Part shown: positions 9,607 through 19,040 of the stretch, piece by piece
Position numbering within the stretch: position 1 is the first letter of the stretch
How the letters are laid out: each line of letters begins with the position of its first letter
Assembly (NCBI RefSeq): GCF_013388255.1
Contig: NZ_CP058215.1
Location: 1,736,001 to 1,800,000, forward strand
Direction of reading: 5' to 3'
Source of the DNA: Methanolobus zinderi
GTDB lineage: Archaea; Halobacteriota; Methanosarcinia; Methanosarcinales; Methanosarcinaceae
Length of the DNA: 64,000 bases
Notes under the pieces: model-generated
Told to the model about the DNA's origin: nothing
The model's input: only the letters and a program-made list of their open reading frames with translations
Databases searched by the model: none
Translations under genes and position numbers: made by a program

Positions 9607-10380
9607 ATGATGGAAATGGAAGCTGTACTGATAAAAGCAAAGAATATTTCTTCGGCATGGTCGCAACTGATCTATGAGATATACAAAAAAGGAGAAGAGC
9701 ATAAACCCGACTACAACACAATGACAAAAAGGGTTCATGCAACTATCCAGATAGAGGATGTGAATACGAATCAGGTTAATCCTGCGGTTCCCTTCGGTGA
9801 GAATCTCATCAAAAAATACAAAGAGGAACTCACTGAGGAGTATGCTGACTGGTATATATCCCTACCCGAGGACGATAAAAGGAAGTTTGACTACTGTTAT
9901 GCAAAACAACTCTTCAGGTATGGAGAAACAGCTTACAACACCCTGAAAGAGAACGTGGTAAACCTGCGACCGGGTTCGAGAAGACATGTGGGAGTTCTTT
10001 GGGAAAATGAAGTACATATCCCGAAGTTCGAGGATCAGCCCTGCTGGATAGCATATAAGATAGAACTTATCAATGATACGCAGACAAGGGTCTACATCCT
10101 GTATCGTTCATGGGATGCATTCGGAGGCTTCCCTGCAAATATCCCTGCGATCGTGGAAGGGATAAAGAAGGTTTTCAGGGAACAGGATCTGCCCTATGAG
10201 ATCGAGTCCCTCATAGCTACCGGCTGGGATACGCACATCTATGATGCCGATCTGCAGGCTGTTGAGAAGATCTTCAAGTCCAATGAACTCTGCCCCCTCT
10301 GCAAATGCATCATGCCAAAACATTCATTCATACCCACCACAAAGGGACGTGCATGTCCGGAGTGTAAAAAGTCAATGTGA
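9607..10380 (+). CDS. thymidylate synthase-like protein with C-terminal zinc ribbon
   Basis: 257 residues. The middle aligns by eye with ThyA: QPCW (about 141-144) occupies the catalytic-Cys position of the ThyA PPCH motif; YRSWDAFGGFPANI (about 163-176) matches the RSxDxFLGxPxNI phosphate and substrate loop; GWDTHIYDADLQ (about 204-215) matches the conserved DxHxY region. It should therefore methylate or hydroxymethylate a pyrimidine nucleotide, with the archaeal folate analogue as possible cofactor (inference). The last 30 residues add CPLC and CPEC knuckles, a zinc ribbon absent from bacterial ThyA. The ATG at 9607 is followed by alternative starts at 9610 and 9616. Confidence 0.8.
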   Translation: MMEMEAVLIKAKNISSAWSQLIYEIYKKGEEHKPDYNTMTKRVHATIQIEDVNTNQVNPAVPFGENLIKKYKEELTEEYADWYISLPEDDKRKFDYCYAKQLFRYGETAYNTLKENVVNLRPGSRRHVGVLWENEVHIPKFEDQPCWIAYKIELINDTQTRVYILYRSWDAFGGFPANIPAIVEGIKKVFREQDLPYEIESLIATGWDTHIYDADLQAVEKIFKSNELCPLCKCIMPKHSFIPTTKGRACPECKKSM

Positions 10381-10515
10381 CTTACACTCCCCGACATCTA
10401 TTTTATTAAAGATATACTATAATGAATATATTATAAAATATTCTTTTAAAACTGCATAATAAATGCCATATATCGAGGTTTTGGTCGGCCATCTTTTAAA
10501 ATATATTTCCATTAA

Positions 10516-10542
10516 TTATATATGTATGATGTATGCATACAT
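10516..10542 (+). promoter_or_regulatory. TATA box with 14-base palindromic operator candidate
   Basis: An ATTATATATG TATA-like box (10516-10525) precedes the perfect palindrome ATGTATGCATACAT at 10529-10542. The palindrome falls between the TATA box and the predicted transcription start near 10545, where a repressor would block RNA polymerase. The downstream gene begins with a ribbon-helix-helix DNA-binding domain, a class that commonly controls its own promoter through short inverted repeats; autoregulation is inference. Confidence 0.5.
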
Positions 10543-10585
10543 AGGTATGTTCCTGAACATATTCAATACCCGGTGAGAGATTGCA

Positions 10586-12583
10586 ATGAAACGCCTGACT
10601 ATCAGCATGTCCGATGAGCTTTTCAGTAAACTGGAAAGTGTGGAGAACAAAAGCCTGTTCATACGAAAACTGATCGAAAGAGAACTCGATATGCTTGACA
10701 GCATAAGCGATATTGACAGTAATACACCATGGGAACGGGACATTGCATCTCTCAAAGGAAATATTGACGAGCTTTTTACAAGATTGTCAGACATGGAAGC
10801 GCAGTTAAACTCCAGTTTAATGCAGGACATCCCAAAACCTGAAACCATACCGGAAACAGATCTCAGCGGTGCCGGGGAACAGGCAGCAGTTTCAGGAAGA
10901 GATAATCAGGAACTTCAGGAAACACTTTCTACTGAACAGAGCAGTACACCGGCGACCCCATACATAATTAATGAAAATCAGGAACCTGAACTCCCCATAA
11001 CAGAGGAGCCGGAGATTTCTGAAAAGGTCCAGGAAGATGCAAAACCATTTTTAACACATGCTGAAGTTCCCGCAGATGCACAAGCAGAGAACTGGACCCA
11101 GCCTTTGGCAGATAACACGGAACTTACACCTGCTGTTGAAACCATTCCTGAAAAAAATACACCTGACATAGCGACCATTAATCAACAAACACCGGAACCG
11201 GAATCTCCGGCAATCCAGAATCAGCAACAAGAGCCAATATTCAAATTACCGGAGCTTGAAACAGATACTGAAAACCATGAGGACAGTGGATTTAAGCTCC
11301 CCGATATGGGGCCAGACATTGAAACCCAGCAGGAAAATACTTTTAAAACTCCCGAGTTTGAGGAAACAGAGGAATCTCATCATAATACAGGAACACAAAT
11401 ACCAGACCTGAAACCACAGAAAGAAGCGTTGCAGGAAAATACTTTCTCAGTGCCGGACGTGGGGCCGCGGCAGGAGGAACAGCAGAAATGGACGATGCCG
11501 GACCTTAAACCATCACCGGATGCTCAACAGATTGCCGAAACTGCTAAAATGCCAGATCCTGAACCACCTGTTGAAACCCATCAGGAACCAGGATTTGTAA
11601 TGCCTGAATTAAAACCCCCTGCAGAGAATAAGCAGAATCAGGAAACAGTAGTTCCGGAAATTGATACAAGTAAAGCTCAACAGGAACCTGCATTTTCAAT
11701 GCCGGAACTCAAAGCTCCGATGGAGGAGAAATCTGACCAGGGCATGGCGATGCCGGATTTAAAACCTCCGACAGAACCACAGTCAGAGCCTCCATTCACC
11801 ATGCCTGATCTGAAAACACCGGGAACCGATCAACAGGAGCCACCATTCCAGATACCTGACCTGAAACCTCCTGCAGAAGTGACCGGAAATGAAGCAGCGG
11901 GCATGCCTGGCATGGAACCACCTTTTGAGAATACAGGTGAAGAATCATTTGCAATGCCTGATCTCAGCTCTCCTGAACCGGACGCACAGACACCTCCATT
12001 CATGTCTGAAACAAAACCGCCCTTTGAGAACAATGATCAGGGATTTGCAATACCTGATCTGAAACCACCGGAAGGAATGGAAGAAGCTACAAGTCCCGGC
12101 ATACCTGACCTGCAACAGACAGCTGCGCCACCATTCGAGACAATGCAACAGGGACAGCCCGAGGAAAAGCAACCCCTGTTCAAAATACACAATATAGACT
12201 CGGACCAGCCAGATGATGAGCAGCCACCATTTGTGGCACCTGCTTTCCCGGAATCACAGCCACAGGAGAATGCACAGCTTCCACCATTTGAAAATCCCGG
12301 CCAGGATATTAATCCACCGGCAGCTCAGCCACCAACACAGCCGGTCAACGAAAAACCACCGGCACCACCCACCGGAAATAGCAGTTTAAAGCCTGACAAG
12401 CTGGGAAGCAATATCCTGATGTACATGCCACATGGTGCAAAGGTCAAGAAGGATATCATTAAGAGCCTGATATCAAAGCAGTTCACGGAGAATGAAATAG
12501 AAGCAAAGTTATCAGAAATGATCTCAGCCGGTGTGCTGAAGCTTTCTGAGGAGAATGGAAATAGCTACCTGATACGTCCATGA
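10586..12583 (+). CDS. ribbon-helix-helix protein with about 18 17-residue PDLKPP repeats and C-terminal winged-helix-like domain
   Basis: 665 residues. Residues 1-40 are a CopG-type ribbon-helix-helix (beta strand KRLTISMS, then two helices ending RKLIEREL). A short coiled segment (about 50-75) is followed by an acidic Gln/Pro/Glu-rich region. From about residue 219 to 520 a repeat of about 17 residues recurs with consensus F-x-M-P-D-L-K-P-P then eight polar residues ending Q-E-P; I count about 18 units of 14-18 residues. The last 65 residues (LGSNILMYMP onward) look like a small winged-helix domain. ATG 10586 follows GGTGAG. Unique architecture to me; a structural or DNA-bridging role is speculation. 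Confidence 0.85.
   Translation: MKRLTISMSDELFSKLESVENKSLFIRKLIERELDMLDSISDIDSNTPWERDIASLKGNIDELFTRLSDMEAQLNSSLMQDIPKPETIPETDLSGAGEQAAVSGRDNQELQETLSTEQSSTPATPYIINENQEPELPITEEPEISEKVQEDAKPFLTHAEVPADAQAENWTQPLADNTELTPAVETIPEKNTPDIATINQQTPEPESPAIQNQQQEPIFKLPELETDTENHEDSGFKLPDMGPDIETQQENTFKTPEFEETEESHHNTGTQIPDLKPQKEALQENTFSVPDVGPRQEEQQKWTMPDLKPSPDAQQIAETAKMPDPEPPVETHQEPGFVMPELKPPAENKQNQETVVPEIDTSKAQQEPAFSMPELKAPMEEKSDQGMAMPDLKPPTEPQSEPPFTMPDLKTPGTDQQEPPFQIPDLKPPAEVTGNEAAGMPGMEPPFENTGEESFAMPDLSSPEPDAQTPPFMSETKPPFENNDQGFAIPDLKPPEGMEEATSPGIPDLQQTAAPPFETMQQGQPEEKQPLFKIHNIDSDQPDDEQPPFVAPAFPESQPQENAQLPPFENPGQDINPPAAQPPTQPVNEKPPAPPTGNSSLKPDKLGSNILMYMPHGAKVKKDIIKSLISKQFTENEIEAKLSEMISAGVLKLSEENGNSYLIRP
11240..12135 (+). 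repeat. tandem 51-base coding repeats (17-residue PDLKPP units)
   Basis: The repeats inside the RHH protein begin near FKLPELET and end near GIPDLQQ. Most units are exactly 17 residues, a few 14, 15 or 18. The invariant core is Pro-(Asp/Glu)-Leu with a hydrophobic residue before it (Met, Ile, Val or Leu) and often Lys-Pro-Pro after it. Units diverge in the polar linker, so the array is old or under selection only on the core. Confidence 0.8.
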
Positions 12584-12584
12584 A

Positions 12585-12758
12585 TTAAAAGGTTAGATGA
12601 TCAGGAGATTTTTCAGAGGGTGCGGGTGTTGCGGAACACCTGATGCAGACATTTCTGGAGAGATCATAGCATCTTTCACAAACCAGTCTGCCACACAACA
12701 TACATGTATTCATTTTTGACGCTCTGCCGCATATAGAGCAAAGACCTGTCCGTTCCAT
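12585..12758 (-). CDS. 57-aa four-CxxC zinc-finger protein
   Basis: A short ORF on the minus strand from ATG 12756-12758 to TAA 12585-12587. It contains CSIC (residues 7-10), CMLC (19-22), CERC (27-30) and CIRC (38-41), eight cysteines in four regularly spaced CxxC knuckles, enough for two zinc ions in a treble-clef or B-box-like fold. A short polar tail (APSEKSPDH) follows. It ends one base from the stop of the convergent repeat-protein gene and otherwise fills an unexplained gap. The ribosome site is weak. The cysteine pattern is too regular to be chance; the function is unknown. Confidence 0.72.
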   Translation of the reverse strand: MERTGLCSICGRASKMNTCMLCGRLVCERCYDLSRNVCIRCSATPAPSEKSPDHLTF

Positions 12759-12883
12759 ACATAATTCTTGTAAGCTTTAAGTTTCAAATAGTTAATGCAC
12801 CAGGAAATAAGCCAAAGAGCAGGATAAAAAAAGAGAAGTAACAAAGGGATAAGGCCATCTGAAACCATATCCCAAAGATAGAC

Positions 12884-14545
12884 TTATTCTATAATTGCAC
12901 CCTTGCTTGCGGAGCTGACAAACCTTCTGTATCTTGCAAGATAGCCTCTGACAGGCTTTTCAAGCGGTACGAATGAAGCCCTGCGCTTTTCGAGTTCTTC
13001 TTCGGATACCTTCAGGTCAAGTTTTCTGGCAGGTATATCTATATCGATAATATCCCCTTCTTCTACAAGACCGATGGGTCCGCCTTCCTGCGCCTCGGGA
13101 GATATGTGTCCGATACACGGACCCCTTGTACCGCCGGAGAACCTGCCGTCGGTGACAAGAGCAACGGAGTCGATCAGACCCATTCCTGCAATTGCAGAGG
13201 TGGGTGAAAGCATCTCACGCATGCCCGGACCACCTTTGGGACCTTCATAACGGATGACCACAACATCCCCGGCAACTACCTTGCCGTCAAGGATTGCACG
13301 CATTGCGTCCTCCTCACTGTTGAATACACGAGCAGGACCGCTGTGCTTGAGCATTTTTGCATCAACAGCCGCCTGTTTGACAACTGATCCGTCGGGTGCA
13401 AGACTGCCCTTGAGTATGGCAATTCCGCCCTGTTCATGGATCGGGGCATCAACAGTCTTTATGACCTCTGCATTGAGTTTAGGGTTAATGATCACAAGTT
13501 CGTCAAGATTCTCGGCAACTGTCTTACCATTGACATTTATCTGGTCGAGGTTAAGACTGTCCTTAAGTTGCTCCATTATAGCCGGGATACCTCCTGATCT
13601 TTCGAAATCGAGCATATAATGGGTACCGCCCGGTTTCAGGGAGATGATGTGAGGAGTGTTCCTGCTGAGCCTGTCAAAGGCGTCAAGGGTCAGCTCCAGG
13701 CCAAAGGCGTGTGCAACCGCAGGCAGGTGAAGGGTCGTGTTGGTACTGCCACCTATTGCCATATCAACCATGATGGCATTCTCGAATGACTTCAGTGTGA
13801 CAACCTTACGTGGATTGAGGCCTTCATGCACCATTGAAACTATGCGTTCACCTGAATGCTTTGCAATCCGCATCTTCTTGGCATCCACTGCATGGGCCGT
13901 GGCACATCCGGGAAGACTCAGACCCAGAGCTTCGGTCATGCAGGCCATGGTATTTGCAGTATACATCCCTGCACATGAACCCGCACCGGTACATGAGCAA
14001 TCTTCAAGGATCTTCAGTTTATCTGCGGAAACCTTTTCTGCCTGGCATTCACCTACTCCTTCAAAGACTGAGATCAGGTCACGATACTCGTCATCCACAT
14101 AGCCGGGTACCATGGGACCTCCTGTGACAACCACTGTTGGGATGTCAAGGTTTCCTGCAGCCATAAGGTGCCCCGGTGTGATCTTATCACATGCTGTGAT
14201 CATTACCATCCCGTCAAGCTGATGGCCCTGCAGGACAAGTTCTATGGAATCTTCAATGGCCTCGCGGCTCGGAAGAGAATATTTCATACCCTCATGACCC
14301 ATTGCTATACCGTCACAGATACCAATAGTATGGAACTCAAAAGGAACACCTCCGGCACTGCGTATGCCGGCCTTTACCGACTCTGCGATCTTATCAAGAT
14401 GAATGTGGCCGGGAATTAGCTCATTCCATGAGTTTACGACTGCTATGAACGGTTTTTCCATTTCAGAATCTGTCAATCCGGTTGCTTTCAAAAGTGAACG
14501 GTTCGGTGCCCGTTCGAATCCTTTTTTGGTCTTGTCACTTCTCAT
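12884..14545 (-). CDS. ilvD: dihydroxy-acid dehydratase
   Basis: 553 residues, full length. It dehydrates 2,3-dihydroxy-isovalerate and the isoleucine analogue to 2-oxo acids in branched-chain amino-acid synthesis. Fe-S cluster cysteines are at ACDK (about 118-121) and [12 protein letters not shown] (about 186-197); the C-terminal [19 protein letters not shown] block (about 466-484) is the family signature. No other ilv genes adjoin. On the minus strand a TATA-like ATTATATATT lies at about 14598-14609, with an inverted repeat just behind it at 14611-14630. Confidence 0.97.
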   Translation of the reverse strand: MRSDKTKKGFERAPNRSLLKATGLTDSEMEKPFIAVVNSWNELIPGHIHLDKIAESVKAGIRSAGGVPFEFHTIGICDGIAMGHEGMKYSLPSREAIEDSIELVLQGHQLDGMVMITACDKITPGHLMAAGNLDIPTVVVTGGPMVPGYVDDEYRDLISVFEGVGECQAEKVSADKLKILEDCSCTGAGSCAGMYTANTMACMTEALGLSLPGCATAHAVDAKKMRIAKHSGERIVSMVHEGLNPRKVVTLKSFENAIMVDMAIGGSTNTTLHLPAVAHAFGLELTLDAFDRLSRNTPHIISLKPGGTHYMLDFERSGGIPAIMEQLKDSLNLDQINVNGKTVAENLDELVIINPKLNAEVIKTVDAPIHEQGGIAILKGSLAPDGSVVKQAAVDAKMLKHSGPARVFNSEEDAMRAILDGKVVAGDVVVIRYEGPKGGPGMREMLSPTSAIAGMGLIDSVALVTDGRFSGGTRGPCIGHISPEAQEGGPIGLVEEGDIIDIDIPARKLDLKVSEEELEKRRASFVPLEKPVRGYLARYRRFVSSASKGAIIE

Positions 14546-15050
14546 TGAAGAACCTCTTTACTTTGTGCCTAATTCTACTACTAGTAATAGAAAAGGGAAT
14601 ATATAATAAGTGTGTGCGGTTCCGCACGCATACTCTGCATACATGTAGGAAAGCCTCACATCATACTGGGTATTACAATTCACACATACTGTATGTACAT
14701 CTCATACACGTATTAACCGATAAATGGAGTAAGAATATATCATATTTTGTACGATTTGGCGGAAAACTTCCTTTTAGTGATTATCTTTGCCTCAAGAATA
14801 CATTTGTAGTCACAAAGAACAAATATCTGATCGACCAAGAGGACCAGGTACAAAGCAAACAGGAATAAGTATATGGCTTATCCAATAGCAAGAAAGGGCA
14901 TGAAACGCCGTCTGGAAGGCAAGCCAATTTAATCAGATATTCCCTGACCGGCAATCTTCCAGATAAACAAATAATGCAGCATATACTGTATATTGAGATG
15001 TATACAATAAATTAGCCGTTTCTGAATATAGATAAAACTAAGAATACAAC
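14546..15050. other. 505-base intergenic region, promoters and no clear gene
   Basis: This divergent space carries the ilvD promoter (minus) and the promoter of the radical SAM gene (plus). A 128-codon open frame running 14482-14868 begins inside ilvD antisense and has no recognisable features. A 19-codon frame at 14873-14932 is preceded by AGGA but has no support. A small imperfect repeat ACATACTGTATGT lies at about 14685-14697. Confidence 0.6.
14611..14630. promoter_or_regulatory. inverted repeat upstream of the ilvD TATA box
   Basis: TGTGTGCGG and CCGCACGCA pair over nine positions with one G-T, separated by two bases. It sits directly upstream of the minus-strand TATA-like sequence of ilvD, a position where activators or repressors commonly bind in archaea. 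No regulator is identified. Confidence 0.35.
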
Positions 15051-16760
15051 ATGATGAATGAACACGCCATAATCGTTGACGGATACGTGGATGAGCCCGC
15101 ATGTTTCGGAGTTCCGCCATATATCTCACCCTACATAAGATACATTGCAGGAGCACTCAGAGAAAGTGGATTCTCCGAAGATAATATACACTACTCTACC
15201 ATTGACTCGATCCGCGAATCACCATCCAGTGTAGCCGGGCTGATAGAAAAAGCGAAAATCGTAATTGTTGTTTCCGGAATGACAGTTCCCGGAAAATACC
15301 TCCGGTCAACACCCATAAGCCCCGGCGAGATAGACAGTATATTCAGTGCAGCTTCTGGTATCAAAATACTGGGAGGACCCATACGCCTCGGGTTCAGCAA
15401 GGAAGGTGGAAAGACTGCAAATGCAATCGGAATCCGGGATGAAGATGTCCTGATATCCCGGGCAGATATTGAGGCTTTTGTATACGACATACTGGAGAAC
15501 AACAAAGCCGGCACAGATCGCAAGTCTGATCACAGATACAGGTCCGTTGAAGAGATAGGGCGCTGGGGTCAAATGGGAGCATTCATCATAAGAAAACATC
15601 CGGACTACCCCGAAGTGATGTGCGAGATTGAGACATACAGAGGATGCGGGCGTAAAACGCACTGTTCTTTCTGTACCGAGCCATTCTACGGAAGTTCCGA
15701 TTACAGGCCGGTCAAAGATGTTGTCTCGGAGGTGTCTGCTCTTTATGAGAGCGGAGCAAGATATTTCAGGATAGGCAGACAGCCAGACCTACTGAGTTTC
15801 CACGCAAAGGATACGGGTGGCGACATACCCATACCACAACCGGATATTATTTCAGAACTCTACAAAGGCATACGTACGGCAGCACCGGATCTGAAGGTAC
15901 TTCATATGGATAATGCCAACCCGGCGACCATAGCAGCATATCCTGACGAGTGCAGGGAGATATTCAATACCATAACAAAGTACCATACACCAGGAGATGT
16001 TGCAGCACTTGGAATGGAAAGTGCTGACCCGGATGTTATCAGAGCCAACGACCTCAAGGCCATGCCAGAAGAGGTTTTTCAGGCAATAGAGATCATTAAT
16101 GGTGTCGGGAGAAAAAGAGGTTCTAATGGCCTGCCGGAATTGCTTCCCGGGATCAATTTCGTACATGGTCTGAAGGGAGAGACAAAAAAGACCTTTGAAC
16201 TAAATTATGATTTTCTAAAAAGTGTACTCGATGCAGACCTGCTTGTCAGAAGAATAAATATCCGACAGGTCATGGCATTTCCCGGAACCCGGATGTATGG
16301 CCAGGACGAGCTTGTTGCAAAGAACAAGAAACTGTTCCTGAAATACAAGGAAAGGATAAGAAAGGACATTGACCTTCCCATGCTCAGGAAACTCGTGCCA
16401 CAGGGTACTGTTCTGAAGGATGTGCTCTGCGAGGTCAATGATAAAAATATCTGCTTCGGCCGACAGATGGGATCCTATCCCTTGCTTGTGGGAATTCCCG
16501 CAAACATGTCTCTGGGTAAGTTCATCGACATAACTGTAACAGGACATGGTCAGCGTTCGATCACGGGAATACCCTACCCATTGTACATAAATGAAGCACC
16601 GGTTCAGTTAATACGGGAATTACCCGGTATCGGGAAAAAGCAGGCAGTAAAGATACTCAGTAAGGTACCTTTTGCTGACAAAAAGGATTTCATGGATAAA
16701 ATTGAGAACGCAGAGCAATTGATTGATTATCTGCAGATAGAACCTGCAGACCAGACATGA
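15051..16760 (+). CDS. radical SAM protein with C-terminal helix-hairpin-helix (COG1031 family)
   Basis: 569 residues. The radical SAM motif is [10 protein letters not shown] (about residues 200-209), a Cx5CxxC variant instead of the usual Cx3CxxC, preceded by an N-terminal Rossmann-like domain (1-140). The barrel continues through IGRQPD and a [10 protein letters not shown] segment typical of the class. The C-terminal 50 residues form a helix-hairpin-helix ([12 protein letters not shown], about 523-534), suggesting contact with DNA or RNA. The family is conserved in methanogens and uncharacterised. Two ATGs lie in tandem (15051 and 15054). Confidence 0.85.
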   Translation: MMNEHAIIVDGYVDEPACFGVPPYISPYIRYIAGALRESGFSEDNIHYSTIDSIRESPSSVAGLIEKAKIVIVVSGMTVPGKYLRSTPISPGEIDSIFSAASGIKILGGPIRLGFSKEGGKTANAIGIRDEDVLISRADIEAFVYDILENNKAGTDRKSDHRYRSVEEIGRWGQMGAFIIRKHPDYPEVMCEIETYRGCGRKTHCSFCTEPFYGSSDYRPVKDVVSEVSALYESGARYFRIGRQPDLLSFHAKDTGGDIPIPQPDIISELYKGIRTAAPDLKVLHMDNANPATIAAYPDECREIFNTITKYHTPGDVAALGMESADPDVIRANDLKAMPEEVFQAIEIINGVGRKRGSNGLPELLPGINFVHGLKGETKKTFELNYDFLKSVLDADLLVRRINIRQVMAFPGTRMYGQDELVAKNKKLFLKYKERIRKDIDLPMLRKLVPQGTVLKDVLCEVNDKNICFGRQMGSYPLLVGIPANMSLGKFIDITVTGHGQRSITGIPYPLYINEAPVQLIRELPGIGKKQAVKILSKVPFADKKDFMDKIENAEQLIDYLQIEPADQT

Positions 16761-16767
16761 TACAAGA

Positions 16768-17796
16768 CTACCTGAGATATTTTTTCATGAACTCGGTGTC
16801 CTTGAGTATCCTGAAACTGACAAAGCTGCCCACGATCAAATTCATGTAGAACGTCAGTGCCCTCCAGGCAACAACTGTGATTCCCAGCAGGGAAGAGCTC
16901 ACAAATACGGAGAAGATGGTTGTAGCACCGAATTCTGCCATACCGCTTGCTCCCGGAGTCGCAGGGATTGCCATAAGCACCATTACCAGTACCTGGGAAG
17001 CAAAGACGACCAGTACATCCGGATACTGGTTCAGGCCCAGGAGAATGACATATAGCAGAGAGAATTCGACCAGCCAGAACATGAGTGTGTAGAATACACC
17101 GATAAGAAGACCCTTCCTGTCCTCTTTTACAAAAAAGGCAACACTATTGTGGAAGTTCTCAAGCTCCGAGTCCACCCTGTCAAGTATGCTTTCCAGCTTT
17201 GCATCTGTCCTTGTACCAACAACAGGAGCTATTTTCCTGACTACCAGGTGAGCAAGCTTTTTTGTCTGTTCCGGGCGCCATATGGCATACAGTGACAGGA
17301 AAAGTATCCCTAGCAGGAATATCTCTGCCAGTGACACCAGAACATCAAAAGTGGGATTATCCAGTATCCTGCTGAACACATACATTGAAAACGGAGCAAG
17401 GGACAGTATGAATATACCATCCAGTACCCTCTCACCGATGACAACCGCAGATGCCTTTCCAAGGGGTACCCTGTCAAGGTGCAGAAGATGTATCCTGACA
17501 GGCTCTCCTCCAAGAGAAGAAGGTGTTATTGAGGCTGCAAAACTACCGGAGGTGACAATCTCCACAGACCTCAGGACTCCGATCCTGTGACCAAGTGACT
17601 GACAGAGAGCCCTGATCCGCATACCCCATACAAGATAGGAGAGGCCATGAAGAAGGATACCGGCAAGGATGAACTCCGGCCTGATACTCAGTAGCGCATC
17701 GATGGTGCCGGCATCAAAGGTGACTAGTACGACTATGAGCCCTGAAACAAGACTTATGAGCAAGGATATGAATAACCATTTTTTCACCTTGTTCAT
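16768..17796 (-). CDS. flippase-like membrane protein (UPF0104/AglD-C type)
   Basis: 342 residues with about eight hydrophobic segments starting with one at residues 8-27. GGEPVRIHLL (about 101-110) and PATPGASGMAEFG (about 276-288) are the conserved loops of the lysylphosphatidylglycerol synthase transmembrane family, which includes AglD-type proteins. In archaea these are linked to lipid-linked sugar or polyisoprenoid handling at the membrane. It sits 28 bases behind a sugar nucleotidyltransferase on the same strand, supporting a role in surface glycosylation (inference). Confidence 0.85.
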   Translation of the reverse strand: MNKVKKWLFISLLISLVSGLIVVLVTFDAGTIDALLSIRPEFILAGILLHGLSYLVWGMRIRALCQSLGHRIGVLRSVEIVTSGSFAASITPSSLGGEPVRIHLLHLDRVPLGKASAVVIGERVLDGIFILSLAPFSMYVFSRILDNPTFDVLVSLAEIFLLGILFLSLYAIWRPEQTKKLAHLVVRKIAPVVGTRTDAKLESILDRVDSELENFHNSVAFFVKEDRKGLLIGVFYTLMFWLVEFSLLYVILLGLNQYPDVLVVFASQVLVMVLMAIPATPGASGMAEFGATTIFSVFVSSSLLGITVVAWRALTFYMNLIVGSFVSFRILKDTEFMKKYLR

Positions 17797-17824
17797 AAAA
17801 ACCCGACCTATGAGGAAAAAAGAA

Positions 17825-18985
17825 TCAAACGTAGGATTCGTTTAGAATATCCTCTTTAACGCTCGTGCCTTCCTCTACTTTGATCTCAGGCCATATGCGT
17901 ATATCGGAATGGATCGTTGAGTTCCTGCCTATTACAGCAGCAGGTCCGATCACGGTACCATTCTCAAGACTACAATTGTCACTGATCTTTGCTCCGTTAT
18001 CGATTATCGAACCGGAAACATTGCAGTTGCTTCCAATGGTGACATCATTGAAAATATAGGATGAAAGTATCCTTGAATCATTCTCGATTACACAGTTGGA
18101 ACCGATCGTTGTGTACGGACCTATAAGCACATTGTCCCCGATGACCGTATTTTCACCTATTACGATGGGACCGACAATAGCTGAGTTGGAACCCACGGAA
18201 ACATTGTGCCCCAGCTGAAGCGGCCCTGTGATACGTGAATCCTTTGCGCTGAACTGACCGGCAATAGTGGTACCAGGAAGTTCCTCAAGCATCCAGCGCT
18301 GTGCCTGCCTGTAAGCAGCGGCATTTCCCACATCCGTCCATTTACCACGTGCAAGAAGGCCGTTTATTTTCATGTCCCTGCTGAGCATATCCGGGAACAG
18401 ATCCTTGGCAAAATCATATTTAGTGTCCGCAGGTATCATGTCGAATATCGAAGGATCACATACATATATACCCGTACTTGCAAGATTGCTGAATATCTCA
18501 CCAGAGCCGGGCTTTTCAAGGAAACGGTGTATCCTGTTATTCACATCCATATCGGCAATACCGAATTCCCGGGGGTCGTCTATCGAAAGAAGACCGATTG
18601 TAACAAGGGAATCTGTGATTTCGTGGAATCTGTACATTTCCCTGAGGTTCAGATTGAGCACATGGTCTCCTCCGAGAACCATAAAAGGCTCATCCCTGAG
18701 ATACTTTTCCGCATTCTTTACTCCGCCTGCGGTACCTAGTTTCTCATCCTCATAAACATAATCGATATGCACACCGAAGATACGACCGTCCCCAAGCTCC
18801 TCTTCGATCTTGTCAGCCATATATCCAAGGGTTATCACAATATCGTTGAATCCTTCCTTGGAAAGGTGTTCTATCAGATGCACAACCGATGATTTATTCA
18901 ATATAGGGATACTGGGCTTTGGTCTTGCGAATGTTAAAGGACGCAGCCTTGTGCCCTCCCCTCCACACATAATACAGGCTTTCAT
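17825..18985 (-). CDS. sugar-phosphate nucleotidyltransferase with left-handed beta-helix
   Basis: 386 residues. The N-terminal pyrophosphorylase domain has the signature GGEGTRLRPLT (about 8-18) and KP at 23-24, with GGDHV near 99 holding the metal-binding Asp. From about residue 245 a hexapeptide-repeat beta-helix follows (IGENTVIGDNVLIGPYTTIG is split over about 272-291). It makes an NDP-sugar from NTP and a sugar-1-phosphate; mannose-1-phosphate guanylyltransferase or glucose-1-phosphate uridylyl/thymidylyltransferase are equally possible. It is upstream of the flippase-like gene, probably co-transcribed. Confidence 0.88.
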   Translation of the reverse strand: MKACIMCGGEGTRLRPLTFARPKPSIPILNKSSVVHLIEHLSKEGFNDIVITLGYMADKIEEELGDGRIFGVHIDYVYEDEKLGTAGGVKNAEKYLRDEPFMVLGGDHVLNLNLREMYRFHEITDSLVTIGLLSIDDPREFGIADMDVNNRIHRFLEKPGSGEIFSNLASTGIYVCDPSIFDMIPADTKYDFAKDLFPDMLSRDMKINGLLARGKWTDVGNAAAYRQAQRWMLEELPGTTIAGQFSAKDSRITGPLQLGHNVSVGSNSAIVGPIVIGENTVIGDNVLIGPYTTIGSNCVIENDSRILSSYIFNDVTIGSNCNVSGSIIDNGAKISDNCSLENGTVIGPAAVIGRNSTIHSDIRIWPEIKVEEGTSVKEDILNESYV

Positions 18986-19040
18986 GCTTGTTTATGACGC
19001 ACTGTTCGTTTAAATCTTTAGCGATTAATTGATTTTGTTA

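Noticed and set aside
14482-14868. 128-codon open frame on the plus strand overlapping ilvD antisense
   Set aside because: It starts inside ilvD, has no ribosome site, no domain and biased Cys/His/Leu content; most likely spurious.
14873-14932. 19-codon ORF (MAYPIARKGM...) upstream of the radical SAM gene
   Set aside because: Too short to support; only a weak AGGA precedes it and no attenuation structure was found.
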